A stretch of 64,000 nucleotides of DNA from the NCBI RefSeq assembly GCF_003326015.1, contig NZ_CP023860.1, positions 1,054,001 through 1,118,000 of the forward strand. The letters run 5' to 3'. Source of the DNA: Candidatus Thioglobus sp. NP1 (GTDB lineage: Bacteria; Pseudomonadota; Gammaproteobacteria; PS1; Pseudothioglobaceae). Within the stretch, counting starts at the first letter, position 1; the number at the start of each line of letters is the position of its first letter. Of this stretch, positions 44,900 through 53,632 are shown in pieces. The notes beneath the pieces were generated by a model. That model saw only the letters and a list, made by a program, of their open reading frames with translations, was not told the DNA's origin and ran no database searches. Position numbers and translations under genes: made by a program.

Positions 44900-46391
44900 A
44901 ATTTTTGGTAAATTGGGTTATAAATTCTTCAGCCTTAATAATGATGCGTTGCTTTCTTTCCACATTCATTTTATCGAGCAGTCTGGCTTGCATTGATAGC
45001 CTTGGATTAGAATCATAGAACTTTCTGTTTTTTTCAATAAATCGCCAATAGAGTCCATCGACAGTATCACACCAGTCACCTCTCTTATAGTTACTCATCT
45101 TAAGTAAATAATTTGAACCACAGGTGTAGGGCTTTGTTGACATTAAGCCACCATCAGAGTATGTTGCCATGCCAAATACATTAGGAACCATTACCCATTC
45201 AGAGGAGTCTATATACATCTCCATAAACCACCTATAAATCTCTTTAGGATCAATCTCACAAAGGTTCATTATGTTGCTAATTACCATGAGTCTTGGTATA
45301 TGATGATTGTAACCATCTTGAACTGCGGTTTTAATACAATCATCCAGTGGAACTATTCCTGTCGAACCGTCATACCAATTAGAGGTAATCTTCTTTGAGT
45401 GACCCCAATAATTATGACTAAGCTGAAAATCCCCTTTAGTTTGGTAAATTCCTCTAATAAACTCTCTCCAGCCCAGAACCTGACGAATAAAGCCCTCTAA
45501 AGAATTCATTGGAATCCCAAGCTCATTAGCACTATTGAGTAATTCATCGATAACTTTTTGTGGTGATAAAAGCCCAATATTCATTGAGGCACTAATACAG
45601 CTATGAAACAAAAAGTTTTTGCCTTCTAGCATGGCGTCTTCATAGATACCAAAATTAGCCATTCTTATTTTTATAAAGTTTTTAAATTGGATTTCAGACT
45701 CACTACGTGTAACTGGAAACCAAGGATTATCAAGGCTACCAGGGTGGTCAGCAAAATACTGCTCTATAAGACTACAAATAGCATCGTGATGAATTGATCT
45801 TGTAATCTTTGGTAAATCTGGAATAGGGGTGTTGGCCGGTATTTTTTTTCTATTCTCTTCATCAAAGGACCACTTTCCACCTATGGGTTTATTTTGATCA
45901 TCCATTAAGATATTGAATTTTTTTCTACCCTGTTGATAAAAATTTGCCATTCTCAAAAGCTTTTTATCTTTCGCAAAAGAGTCAAACTCCTCTCTAGAGA
46001 ATAAAAACATAGGGGATTGGTGGATCTTATAATTGATATTATTATCTTTTAAGCCTTCTAAAAGAACTTTTTCAAACTCTTTATCTTCAACTTCAAAGAG
46101 ATTGATTTGCTCAATATTATTATTCTTAACATACTCAATTAGGCAGTTAAGATAAGGCTGTTTTTTTTGACGTTCATTTAAAAGATGATAATGGACTTTA
46201 ATATCTTCTAACTCAAGCTCATCTCTATATTCTCTCATTGCACAGAGGAACAAATAAAGCTTTAACTTATGGTGTTTTTCATAGGTGCATAGACCAAAGT
46301 CCTCAGCCATAAATACATCACTACAGCCAAGATTTTTAATAATCTTAGGGTCGAAGAGTTGGTTGCCAAGAATTACAAATAGCGTTTTCAT
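44898..46391 (-). CDS. Cryptochrome/photolyase-related protein (FeS-BCP-like)
   Basis: 497 residues. N-terminal Rossmann half (TLFVILGNQLFDP), then the FAD-binding helical domain: LGWREFIRGIYQTKG, WYDGSTGIVPLDDC, ATYSDGGLMSTKPYTCGSNYLLKMSNY. It matches the prokaryotic (6-4) photolyase/CryB family. In PhrB-type members a [4Fe-4S] cluster is held by four Cys, two of them in a CxxC after MSxY; here that stretch reads MSNYKRGDWC with no CxxC, so the cluster is probably lost. Repairs UV lesions or senses light; not tested. Confidence 0.85.
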   Translation of the reverse strand: MKTLFVILGNQLFDPKIIKNLGCSDVFMAEDFGLCTYEKHHKLKLYLFLCAMREYRDELELEDIKVHYHLLNERQKKQPYLNCLIEYVKNNNIEQINLFEVEDKEFEKVLLEGLKDNNINYKIHQSPMFLFSREEFDSFAKDKKLLRMANFYQQGRKKFNILMDDQNKPIGGKWSFDEENRKKIPANTPIPDLPKITRSIHHDAICSLIEQYFADHPGSLDNPWFPVTRSESEIQFKNFIKIRMANFGIYEDAMLEGKNFLFHSCISASMNIGLLSPQKVIDELLNSANELGIPMNSLEGFIRQVLGWREFIRGIYQTKGDFQLSHNYWGHSKKITSNWYDGSTGIVPLDDCIKTAVQDGYNHHIPRLMVISNIMNLCEIDPKEIYRWFMEMYIDSSEWVMVPNVFGMATYSDGGLMSTKPYTCGSNYLLKMSNYKRGDWCDTVDGLYWRFIEKNRKFYDSNPRLSMQARLLDKMNVERKQRIIIKAEEFITQFTKN

Positions 46392-46490
46392 AAGTGGGTA
46401 ATTTTAGTTAATTAAAATTAAAAAAAAACAAGATATTTATATTTTTTTTAATCAATGTAAAATAATTTTTTTATAAATAACTTATTGTGA

Positions 46491-47114
46491 ATGATTATGA
46501 GGGAACCTACAGATGTTTTTGGAGAATGGGCTGAGATAGGAAAAGACAGAGGGATGGAAGACTCTCACGCAATTGCTGTTAATGAAATGATCAATTTTGC
46601 ATTAAAAGAAAGATTAGAGATTGGTGAAAAATTTAGCTTTTTAGACCTTGGTTGTGGCAATGGTTGGGTGGCTCGTCTCGCAGTAAATAATGCATTATGC
46701 AGCCAATCCATTGGAATCGATGGGGCTCAACAAATGATTAGTAATGCTCAGTCAAGAGGAGGCAAGACTAAATATATTCTAGCGGATATCAATACTTTTA
46801 ACTCACCCGAGAAGTACGATGTAATTCACTCTATGGAGGTATTGTATTATTTAGAAAATCCTGCAGATATTGTGAAAAGAATTTCAGATTCTTGGCTCAA
46901 CAAAAATGGGAGATTGATTGTTGGTTTAGATCACTATTATGAAAATAAAGATTCCCATTCTTGGCAAGAAAAGATTGATACTCCAATGCTGATGCTTAAA
47001 GCTGCAGAGTGGGTGCAGATGTTTAAAAAAGCGGGATTGAATGATGTTGAGACTTGGTATTCAAATAAACATGCAGATTGGAATGGAACGCTAGTCATCA
47101 CTGGAATAAAGTAA
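46491..47114 (+). CDS. Class I SAM-dependent methyltransferase
   Basis: 207 residues. Motif I is FLDLGCGNGWVAR (about residue 52), then IGIDGA, an acidic strand YILADINTF, and MEVLYYLENPAD. Substrate unknown; the fold is Methyltransf_25-like. ATG at 46491 or 46497. It is divergent from the photolyase-related gene and convergent with the ABC exporter. Confidence 0.75.
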   Translation: MIMREPTDVFGEWAEIGKDRGMEDSHAIAVNEMINFALKERLEIGEKFSFLDLGCGNGWVARLAVNNALCSQSIGIDGAQQMISNAQSRGGKTKYILADINTFNSPEKYDVIHSMEVLYYLENPADIVKRISDSWLNKNGRLIVGLDHYYENKDSHSWQEKIDTPMLMLKAAEWVQMFKKAGLNDVETWYSNKHADWNGTLVITGIK

Positions 47115-47173
47115 ATTATTAGTTATTTTAGATAAATTCCTAATAAATCCTGAATATTGATCGTGAGCTAAAA

Positions 47174-48964
47174 TTACTTCCGAGCTTGCTTGTTGACTTG
47201 TATTTGCCAAAGTCTTGCATATTGGCCATTCAGATCTAGCAATTGCTGATGCTTACCTTGTTCAGCAATTGTGCCATTTCCAAGAACAATAATTTGATCA
47301 GCATCAACAATTGTGGATAGGCGATGAGCAATCACCAGCGTTGTATGCTTATGCGCCAAACTAGCTAAGGCCTTTTGTACCATTTTTTCTGAATATGAAT
47401 CAAGTGCTGAAGTGGCCTCATCAAAAATCAATATTGGAGGATTTTTTAACAATACTCTTGCAATCGCTAAACGCTGCTTTTCACCACCTGAGAGTTTTAA
47501 GCCTCTCTCACCAACTAGGGTGTCATAACCTTCTGGAAGAGAGTCAATAAAGCTGTCAATAAAGCTAAGCTTTGCTGCCTGTTTAACTTCGGATTCGGTT
47601 GCACCTGCTCGACCGTAAGCAATATTGTAATAAATACTTTCATTAAACATCACTGGATCTTGAGGCACGACTCCTAAAACGCTTCGTAAAGAGTCTTGAG
47701 TAAATTGTTTAATGTTTTGCTGGTCTATGAATATTGCACCCCCTGAAATATCATAAAAACGAAAGAGCAGTTTAGCAAGTGTTGATTTGCCAGCACCAGA
47801 AGGACCTACAATTGCCACTTTTTGACCTGGTTTAAGTATAAAGTTAATATTACTTAGGACCTCATTCTTACCAGTGTAAGCAAAAGATACATTATTAAAT
47901 TCAACCTCACCTTTAGAGACTTTGAGCTCTGATGCGTTGGCAACATCAGTAACCTTAGAGGATCGATCTAATAGGTCAAACATATTATTCATATCGATGA
48001 AGTTATGCTTAATTTGACGATAAATAATACCTAAACCACCTAATGGTATAAAGAGCTGTAAGAGGAGCGCTTGAATCATAATAAGGTCTCCTAAGCTTAG
48101 GATCTTATCAACGACACCTTGGGCTGCCATAATCAAAATAATAGTCACACCGATCGCTATCACTGCACCTTGGACAAAATTAAGTGCTGTCATGGAAGTA
48201 AAACTTTTGGTGGCAAGATCTTCCCAACGCTGCATTGTCTCACCGTAACGATCTACCTCAAATTTCTCCTGATTAAAGTATTTGACAGTCTCATAATTAA
48301 TCAAACTATCTACTGCATTAGTATTGGCCTCAGATTGCATATCGTTCATTTGATAGCGAAACTTCATTCGCCAAGTGGTAATGGCCAATGTTAAAGCAAC
48401 ATAAAAGAACACTGTTAGTAAAGAGATACCAGCAAAAAGAAGGTCATAATTAAGCCATAAAATGCCAATTACTAAAAATATTTCAAATAATGAAGGCAGA
48501 ATATTAAAGACAAAAATTGAGAGTAAGGTTGATACACTTAGGGTGCCTCGGTCAATATCTCGGGTAATACCACCAATACGTCGATCTAAATGAAAGGATA
48601 AATCTAAAGTATGAAGATGCTTAAAGACGCCATGTGCAATTAAATTCATAGCGTGATAACGAACTTTGGCAAAAATGGCATCACGAAGCTCATTAAACAG
48701 AGAACTTGCTAGTCTTAAAAGGCCATATGCTAGCAACATACCAAGTGGCAATACTAAGATTAAATTGGTCTGATCAAGGCCATCAACAATCTCTTTTAGC
48801 GCAAGGGGAATTGCAACATTAGCTAATTTTGCCAACATTAAAAAACTAACAGCCCAAATAACACGAGCTCGCATTTTGAGCAAATACGGAAGAAGTTTTT
48901 TTAAAACCTTAATATCTCTAGTTTTAAAATCGTAAGCTTTAGTTTGGTTGCTGCTTGCAGGCAT
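47174..48964 (-). CDS. Atm1/HMT1-type ABC exporter (half transporter)
   Basis: 596 residues: N-terminal six-helix transmembrane domain (about 30-310) then an ATPase domain with GPSGAGKSTLAK, LSGGEKQRLAIARVLL and FDEATSALD. The segment NYETVKYFNQEKFEVDRY is characteristic of the Atm1/ABCB7/heavy-metal-tolerance group, which exports glutathione-linked persulfides or metal conjugates. This fits the Fe-S theme of the window, but substrate is inferred. Probably homodimeric. Confidence 0.88.
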   Translation of the reverse strand: MPASSNQTKAYDFKTRDIKVLKKLLPYLLKMRARVIWAVSFLMLAKLANVAIPLALKEIVDGLDQTNLILVLPLGMLLAYGLLRLASSLFNELRDAIFAKVRYHAMNLIAHGVFKHLHTLDLSFHLDRRIGGITRDIDRGTLSVSTLLSIFVFNILPSLFEIFLVIGILWLNYDLLFAGISLLTVFFYVALTLAITTWRMKFRYQMNDMQSEANTNAVDSLINYETVKYFNQEKFEVDRYGETMQRWEDLATKSFTSMTALNFVQGAVIAIGVTIILIMAAQGVVDKILSLGDLIMIQALLLQLFIPLGGLGIIYRQIKHNFIDMNNMFDLLDRSSKVTDVANASELKVSKGEVEFNNVSFAYTGKNEVLSNINFILKPGQKVAIVGPSGAGKSTLAKLLFRFYDISGGAIFIDQQNIKQFTQDSLRSVLGVVPQDPVMFNESIYYNIAYGRAGATESEVKQAAKLSFIDSFIDSLPEGYDTLVGERGLKLSGGEKQRLAIARVLLKNPPILIFDEATSALDSYSEKMVQKALASLAHKHTTLVIAHRLSTIVDADQIIVLGNGTIAEQGKHQQLLDLNGQYARLWQIQVNKQARK

Positions 48965-49014
48965 TAAGTATCAATTTAGTTAAAAAGACTTGAATATAAG
49001 TAATGATCAATAGA

Positions 49015-49034
49015 AACAACATTATCAAGTTGTT
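49015..49034. terminator. Weak hairpin downstream of the small membrane gene
   Basis: AACAAC / GTTGTT arms (6 bp, 8-nt loop) with a T-rich tail on the plus strand. On the minus strand it follows the 129-aa gene end after about 60 nt; a weak terminator at best. Confidence 0.3.
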
Positions 49035-49092
49035 TTTATTAATGATGGGTATTATTCCTTTTTAATTGATAGAGAGCTTAGACTTTAACTTA

Positions 49093-49482
49093 TTATTTTC
49101 TTGAAAAAAAAGTACTTAAAAGAAGAATTATAAAAAGCATTAGAGCTATAACACCAAGCAAAATAAAGCGCCCAGAAAATGAATCTATGTAGTTTTCTTT
49201 GAAGGTTGCTTGGAAGCTTCGGTCGTTGGACTTATCCTCAAGTTCTGATATCTCCTTAAGATCGTTCTCAATTTGTTTGAGAAGCTCCTCTAGGTTGGCT
49301 GTGCTATTTTCAGAATCCTGGGAAACAGCTTGTTGATTTGCCTCTTCTAAAGAGCTATTTATTTCATCATTAGCTGTATTAAGAGAGTTTAACGGTAACT
49401 CTTGATCTCTATCATCACCTCCTGCAAAAGATGTTCCAATAACGCTAAAAGCCAGAAATAGTATTAAAAGTATTCGTTTCAT
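49093..49482 (-). CDS. Uncharacterised exported membrane-anchored protein
   Basis: 129 residues. Signal peptide (residues 1-20, KRILLILFLAFSVIG, cleavage near FAGG), a polar acidic region with Gln/Asn/Glu-rich coiled-coil-like stretch (NLEELLKQIENDLKEISELEDK), and a C-terminal helix (FILLGVIALMLFIILLLSTFF) with a short basic tail. No family recognised. Its role is unknown. Confidence 0.65.
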   Translation of the reverse strand: MKRILLILFLAFSVIGTSFAGGDDRDQELPLNSLNTANDEINSSLEEANQQAVSQDSENSTANLEELLKQIENDLKEISELEDKSNDRSFQATFKENYIDSFSGRFILLGVIALMLFIILLLSTFFSRK

Positions 49483-49593
49483 TGAGTTTTAATAATATAC
49501 CTGTTGGGTGAACTAATCAAAATAATAATTGTTTTTTTTATATTTCAAATCCATTCTGTTAGTATATTGTTTAATTTAATCGGAGAAATAACT

Positions 49594-49785
49594 ATGGCAA
49601 CTTATGAATGTGATCAATGTGGTATGGCAGTTAATGCAACTTGTGCGAAGTGTGATACACCTCTAGTTGATGATGTACTTGTATTAGATGATGGCAATAA
49701 GGTTCAAATATCAAAATGTCAGAATGGTCATGGCAAAATTAAGTCACCAATGTGCTGTGGTAATGATATGTCCTGCCCAGTCTAG
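49594..49785 (+). CDS. Cysteine-rich small metal-binding protein
   Basis: 63 residues from ATG 49594, with CGGAG 8 nt upstream; a longer in-frame extension upstream has no ribosome site or composition support. Nine cysteines: CDQC, CAKC, a mid C, CC and a terminal C, with one His in NGHGK, resembling a rubredoxin-like or double zinc-ribbon fold. Function unknown. Lies between the exported protein and the PhyH-type dioxygenase. Confidence 0.75.
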   Translation: MATYECDQCGMAVNATCAKCDTPLVDDVLVLDDGNKVQISKCQNGHGKIKSPMCCGNDMSCPV

Positions 49786-49848
49786 TATATAAAATATATA
49801 AATATAATTAGCAAAAGTAGCTATAAGTAATACTTCTTCCTTGTAAAA

Positions 49849-50679
49849 ATGTTAAATAAAGACGAAATAAAAAAATTCAATGAGGATGGAGCTGTTCATA
49901 TCAAAGGGAAGTTTGATATGGAATGGATAGAAAAGTTAAGAAGGGGGATTGATGAAGACTTGAATAATCCAAGTTCTAGATTTGAAAGGCATACTAGAGA
50001 TGACAATATGCCTGGTTATTTTGAGGATTTTTGGACTTGGGATCTATTTAAGGACTTCAAAGACTTCGTTTTTAACTCTCCAACAGCAAAAATGGCATCA
50101 GAGTTGATGGATGCTAAAAAAATTAACTTAGTAATGGATAACTGGTTTTATAGAGAAGCTGGCTCTCAGTCCGGCGCTCCATTTCATCATGATATCTCTT
50201 ACTTTGATTTTGAAGGGACGATGTGTGTTCTTTGGCTTCCACTGGAGCCAGTATCCAAAGAAGAGGGTATTGCTTGGATAAAAGGCTCTCACCTATGGGA
50301 TAAGCTATTTATTAGAACTCGATTTAATGAAGGCCATCTAGTTGATGGTGAGGCTGGTATTGTCAATGGTAAAACCTATGATATTACCCCAGATATTCTT
50401 AATAATAAGAGTGACTATGATTTTTTGCAGTGGGACCTTGAGTTGGGTGATTGCATCTTTTTTGATATGAGAACATTACATGGAAGTTTAAACCAAGTAG
50501 TGCCAAAGAACAATATCCATAGATATACTCTTAGAATGGCTAAAGAAGGCTCTATGATTGAGTATCGAGGCGATTGGGCCCAAGAAGAAAGAGCAATGAT
50601 GGAAGCAAATGGTTATCAAAATGGTGATGAATTAAGTGGCAAAATGTTTCCAACTCTCTATGAGCAGAGCGAAGTATGA
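49849..50679 (+). CDS. Phytanoyl-CoA dioxygenase (PhyH) family protein
   Basis: 276 residues, Fe(II)/2-oxoglutarate dioxygenase fold. The facial triad is suggested by the H-x-D in FHHDISYFDF and the distal His in RTLHGSLNQ, with a 2-oxoglutarate-binding Arg in RYTLRMAKEG. The substrate is unknown: marine relatives oxidise fatty acids, osmolytes or natural products. Confidence 0.85.
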   Translation: MLNKDEIKKFNEDGAVHIKGKFDMEWIEKLRRGIDEDLNNPSSRFERHTRDDNMPGYFEDFWTWDLFKDFKDFVFNSPTAKMASELMDAKKINLVMDNWFYREAGSQSGAPFHHDISYFDFEGTMCVLWLPLEPVSKEEGIAWIKGSHLWDKLFIRTRFNEGHLVDGEAGIVNGKTYDITPDILNNKSDYDFLQWDLELGDCIFFDMRTLHGSLNQVVPKNNIHRYTLRMAKEGSMIEYRGDWAQEERAMMEANGYQNGDELSGKMFPTLYEQSEV

Positions 50680-50711
50680 ATGATTTTGGTTTGACTGTTT
50701 TTGATTTAAAA

Positions 50712-50737
50712 AACCCTACTAGAATCTAGAAGGGTTC
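50712..50737. terminator. Bidirectional terminator between PhyH and the 89-aa gene
   Basis: Arms AACCCT and AGGGTT around an inner CTAG...CTAG stem; A-run before and T-rich sequence after on plus, and a T-run on minus. It separates two convergent genes. Confidence 0.65.
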
Positions 50738-50752
50738 TCTTTAATGTTTTAT

Positions 50753-51022
50753 TTACTCAACTAATTTTATCATTGATTGAGTTTCTAAAATAACACCAGC
50801 ATTTTCTCTTAGTGTTACCATGTCGGGATCTTTTAACATATCTTGCATAACTTCCATTGCTGGAATCTCAATAACTGAGTAGACATTATTTTCATTATCA
50901 TCAGCGTGGCCATAAGCTAATAAATTAATATTATGTCTTTGTCTCATTGGTTCATTAGCTAAAAAGGCTTTTTTCCAAGTTTCGTAACCCTTAGATACTT
51001 CAAAATTCATAATTAATTTCAT
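50753..51022 (-). CDS. DUF3764-like dimeric alpha-beta barrel protein
   Basis: 89 residues with strands and helices of the antibiotic-monooxygenase-like ferredoxin fold (MKLIMNFEVSKGYETWKKAFLAN, then INLLAYGHADD and YSVIEIPAMEVMQDML). It resembles small DUF3764-type proteins; no catalytic residue is assigned. AAGGAGC precedes the ATG. Function unknown. Confidence 0.6.
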   Translation of the reverse strand: MKLIMNFEVSKGYETWKKAFLANEPMRQRHNINLLAYGHADDNENNVYSVIEIPAMEVMQDMLKDPDMVTLRENAGVILETQSMIKLVE

Positions 51023-51105
51023 CTTTTTTGCTCCTTAAATAATAAAAAAAACCTGCATTAATTATACTTAACACAGGCCTATTGCACAAAGAAACAAATT
51101 TTTGA

Positions 51106-51252
51106 TTACTCCGAATCCTCAAATGTTGCTGCTTTTTCTTGATCGGTTTTTGCTTCAAATTCTTCAGCAGACAGCATATGCCAACCAATGCAATCACCAG
51201 TTGGTGATCGACCACATCCACAAGTACCGTTATCATTTCTGACGTTTTCCAT
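51106..51252 (-). CDS. 48-residue CDGSH-like iron-sulfur mini-protein candidate
   Basis: Begins ATG at 51252 (MENVRNDNG), with AGGGAG 5-6 nt upstream; longer reading upstream is unlikely. The core is CGCGRSPTGDCIGWH: C-x-C-x7-C-x3-H. This is one residue shorter than the CDGSH motif (C-x-C-x8-C-x3-H) that binds [2Fe-2S], with Ser in the same place. The rest (SAEEFEAKTDQEKAATFED) is acidic and helical. A similar motif could also bind zinc. It is divergent from a LysR gene. Confidence 0.6.
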   Translation of the reverse strand: MENVRNDNGTCGCGRSPTGDCIGWHMLSAEEFEAKTDQEKAATFEDSE

Positions 51253-51275
51253 GTTACTCCCTTTAGTAAAACTAT

Positions 51276-51307
51276 AAAAAAGCCAGATTATTAATAACAG
51301 CTCTGGC
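51276..51307 (-). terminator. Terminator-like hairpin in the leader of the 48-aa gene
   Basis: On the minus strand GCCAGA and TCTGGC pair with a 14-nt loop and a run of six T follows, 24 nt upstream of the ATG. Another inverted repeat (AAGTGC/GCACTT, 51321-51347) lies further upstream in the leader. Confidence 0.6.
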
Positions 51308-51353
51308 GGGCTGAAAGAAAAAGTGCCTCCGCGGATAAATAGCACTTGATCAA

Positions 51354-51429
51354 TTTAATTAGCTAATAATAACTAAAAAAATAAAATTATAATGATTTAA
51401 AATATGCAATAAATACTTTAATTAGCTAA
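51354..51429. promoter_or_regulatory. Divergent promoter with paired 13-bp repeats between the 48-aa gene and lysR
   Basis: The 13-mer TTTAATTAGCTAA occurs at 51354-51366 and 51417-51429, exactly 63 bp apart, each with the perfect palindrome TTAGCTAA. Between them lies ATTATAAT (51386-51393), which gives a TATAAT -10 on both strands. The pair probably binds the LysR-type regulator or another dimeric factor. Confidence 0.55.
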
Positions 51430-51445
51430 CTTACTATTTCATAAA

Positions 51446-52330
51446 ATGAAACAATACTCATTAATCGATCTTGAATCTTTTAAAGCTGTCGTTGAGGCTG
51501 GTAGTTATCATCTTGCAGCAGAAAGATTAAATACAAGTTCTGCTACTGTTAGTCGCCGAATTAACTCTCTCGAGCTAGCTTTGGGCGTTAGATTAATTAA
51601 TAGGACAACAAGAAATTTAAGCATGACTGAGGCTGGTGAACAGTACCTTGAAGATGTTAATATTATCTTGAGTGACATTGAAAGCTCTGAAGAAAAATTA
51701 AGGGAGGGCAAATCTGAGATTAAGGGAGAGCTTCGCATTTCAGCACCACTAAGCTATGGTATTAAGTGCTTATCTCCAATACTTTCAGATTTTCTAAAAG
51801 AATATCCTGATATCTCTATAAATTTACAATTAGAAGATAGACAAACAGATCTTCAGGCAGAGGGAATTGATATCGGCATTAGGATTGCATCAGAAATTAA
51901 GGATTCTACTATTGTTGCTACCGCAATTGGTTCTATTGAGTTTGCCATGGTTGCTTCGCCAGATTATATAAATAACAATGGCAATCCAAAAAATAATAAG
52001 CAATCAGAAGGCCATAGTTTTTTAGGCTACACTCTTGATAAACCTAATATTGATACTAATGATAATATTATTAACCCAATGAATCAAAACAGATTTGTAG
52101 CAAATAATGGTGAGTCGCTTCGAGATGCAGCAATCAATGGACTAGGAATTGTTGGTCTTCCAGAGTTTATTATTGATAAAGAGCTAGCAAGTGGGAAGTT
52201 GGTAAGAGTTTTTGAGGAGCACAAACTTGAGCCAGCTACTCTATATATCATCAGACTGTCTCGGCGTTATACTCCAAACAAGGTTAGAACAATGATTGAC
52301 TTTTTAAAAGAAAATCTTGGAGATAATTAA
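51446..52330 (+). CDS. LysR-type transcriptional regulator
   Basis: 294 residues. N-terminal helix-turn-helix (LESFKAVVEAGSYHLAAERLNTSSATVSRRINSLE), then the periplasmic-binding-like effector domain. It may govern the aldolase/aminotransferase operon downstream on the opposite strand or the divergent mini-protein gene; the shared promoter repeats make the latter more likely. Inducer unknown. Confidence 0.92.
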   Translation: MKQYSLIDLESFKAVVEAGSYHLAAERLNTSSATVSRRINSLELALGVRLINRTTRNLSMTEAGEQYLEDVNIILSDIESSEEKLREGKSEIKGELRISAPLSYGIKCLSPILSDFLKEYPDISINLQLEDRQTDLQAEGIDIGIRIASEIKDSTIVATAIGSIEFAMVASPDYINNNGNPKNNKQSEGHSFLGYTLDKPNIDTNDNIINPMNQNRFVANNGESLRDAAINGLGIVGLPEFIIDKELASGKLVRVFEEHKLEPATLYIIRLSRRYTPNKVRTMIDFLKENLGDN

Positions 52331-52346
52331 TTATTCTTTCACTTCT

Positions 52347-53594
52347 TTAAATCTTTTTTAGAGCACTAATTAAATTATCAACATCTTCATGGGTGTTGTA
52401 GTGGACCATACTTGTTCTTACAACGCCATCATCAACATCAATTCCTAGTGCTTTAAGGCATCTCCAGGCATAAAAGTTATCATTTCTTGTTGCAATACCA
52501 TATTTAACAAGATTACTACTAAGTTCCTTTGAGGACTTATTATTCATAGTAAAGGCTATCGTTGGAGCTCTATCTTTGTTTGATATTTGATTTTTTCCAA
52601 TCAGATTAATATCATCTCGAGAGTTTATATAATCGAGCAAAGGGTTAGCAATCTCCATTTCATGATGAGCAATCAGTTCATTAACAGCTACAATTTTTTC
52701 CCTAACAGAGCCTTCTTGTCCTGGAAAGTGGTGCTCAAATAAATTATTAAAGTATTCATATACTCCAATCAAACAAGAAAGCTCTTCATGATTTGGCCCA
52801 CCTGGATTAAGAGTGTAGGGTACGTCTCCCTCAAGAAACTCATGATTTTGATTTGGGAGTAGGTCTAAAATTTCCTTTTTTCCATAAAGTAGTCCTAAGT
52901 GAGGTCCATAGGTCTTATAAAGACTAAATGCGTAAAAATCAACGCCTAGGTCCTTGACATCAGGAAAACCATGAGGAGCATAAGAAACCCCATCACCAAC
53001 TATATAAGCATCATATTCATGAACTAACTTTGCAATTGCTTTAAGGTCATTAATGGAACCAACGATATTTGAGCAATGCGTTACCGCAACAATTTTTGTT
53101 TTATTTGATAAAAGTGACTTTAGGTCATCAATTTCAAGTTCAGCAGTATTGGCATTAATTTGCCATTCTTTTATAACCATTCCATGTTCAGCAAGTCTTC
53201 GCCATGCACCAACATTAGCTTCATGATCTTGATTTGTAACAATAACCTCATCACCTGGCTGTAAAAGACTCCTCATAGCATTTGAGAGAACATACATGTT
53301 CATTGTTGTTGAGCCACCAATAATAATTTCATCAGTTTTAGCATTAATCATTTCAGCAAATAGAGCCGTTGCCTGATCCATATTGTCACCTGCAATTGCA
53401 GAAGTATCAAACTCTGCATAGGGTTGTACTTTGGTAGAGGTCATAAAATGATTTAAATGATCAATGACATTGATGGGTACGTAGCTTCCACCTGCATTCT
53501 CAAAAAAAGACCATTTAGAGCTCTTGGGATCTTTAAAGGCTGGAAATTGTGACTTTACATAGTCAACATCTAATGCAACGGTATTTTTTGACAT
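52347..53594 (-). CDS. Class V aminotransferase (cysteine-desulfurase-like)
   Basis: 415 residues, PLP fold I. Seen: FFENAGGSYVP, GGSTTMNMYVLSNA, NQDHEANVGAWRRL, THCSNIVGSI, VGDGVSYAPHG and the PLP lysine in YKTYGPHLG. No IscS/SufS catalytic Cys loop is evident, so it is not an evident desulfurase; a role on an unusual amino acid is more likely. It follows the aldolase gene by 38 nt. Confidence 0.85.
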   Translation of the reverse strand: MSKNTVALDVDYVKSQFPAFKDPKSSKWSFFENAGGSYVPINVIDHLNHFMTSTKVQPYAEFDTSAIAGDNMDQATALFAEMINAKTDEIIIGGSTTMNMYVLSNAMRSLLQPGDEVIVTNQDHEANVGAWRRLAEHGMVIKEWQINANTAELEIDDLKSLLSNKTKIVAVTHCSNIVGSINDLKAIAKLVHEYDAYIVGDGVSYAPHGFPDVKDLGVDFYAFSLYKTYGPHLGLLYGKKEILDLLPNQNHEFLEGDVPYTLNPGGPNHEELSCLIGVYEYFNNLFEHHFPGQEGSVREKIVAVNELIAHHEMEIANPLLDYINSRDDINLIGKNQISNKDRAPTIAFTMNNKSSKELSSNLVKYGIATRNDNFYAWRCLKALGIDVDDGVVRTSMVHYNTHEDVDNLISALKKI

Positions 53595-53632
53595 TGGTGC
53601 TCCTTATCAATTAAGTAAATTTTTTAAAAAAA

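Noticed and set aside
48119-48394. Plus-strand frame inside the Atm1-type exporter
   Set aside because: Opposite-strand shadow in a clear ABC exporter gene.
49504-49593. N-terminal hydrophobic extension of the nine-cysteine protein
   Set aside because: No ribosome site for the upstream start; CGGAG before 49594 fits the shorter gene.
51000-51236. Minus-strand frame overlapping two small genes
   Set aside because: It runs through both the DUF3764-like start and the 48-aa gene in another frame; the frames kept here have ribosome sites and motifs.
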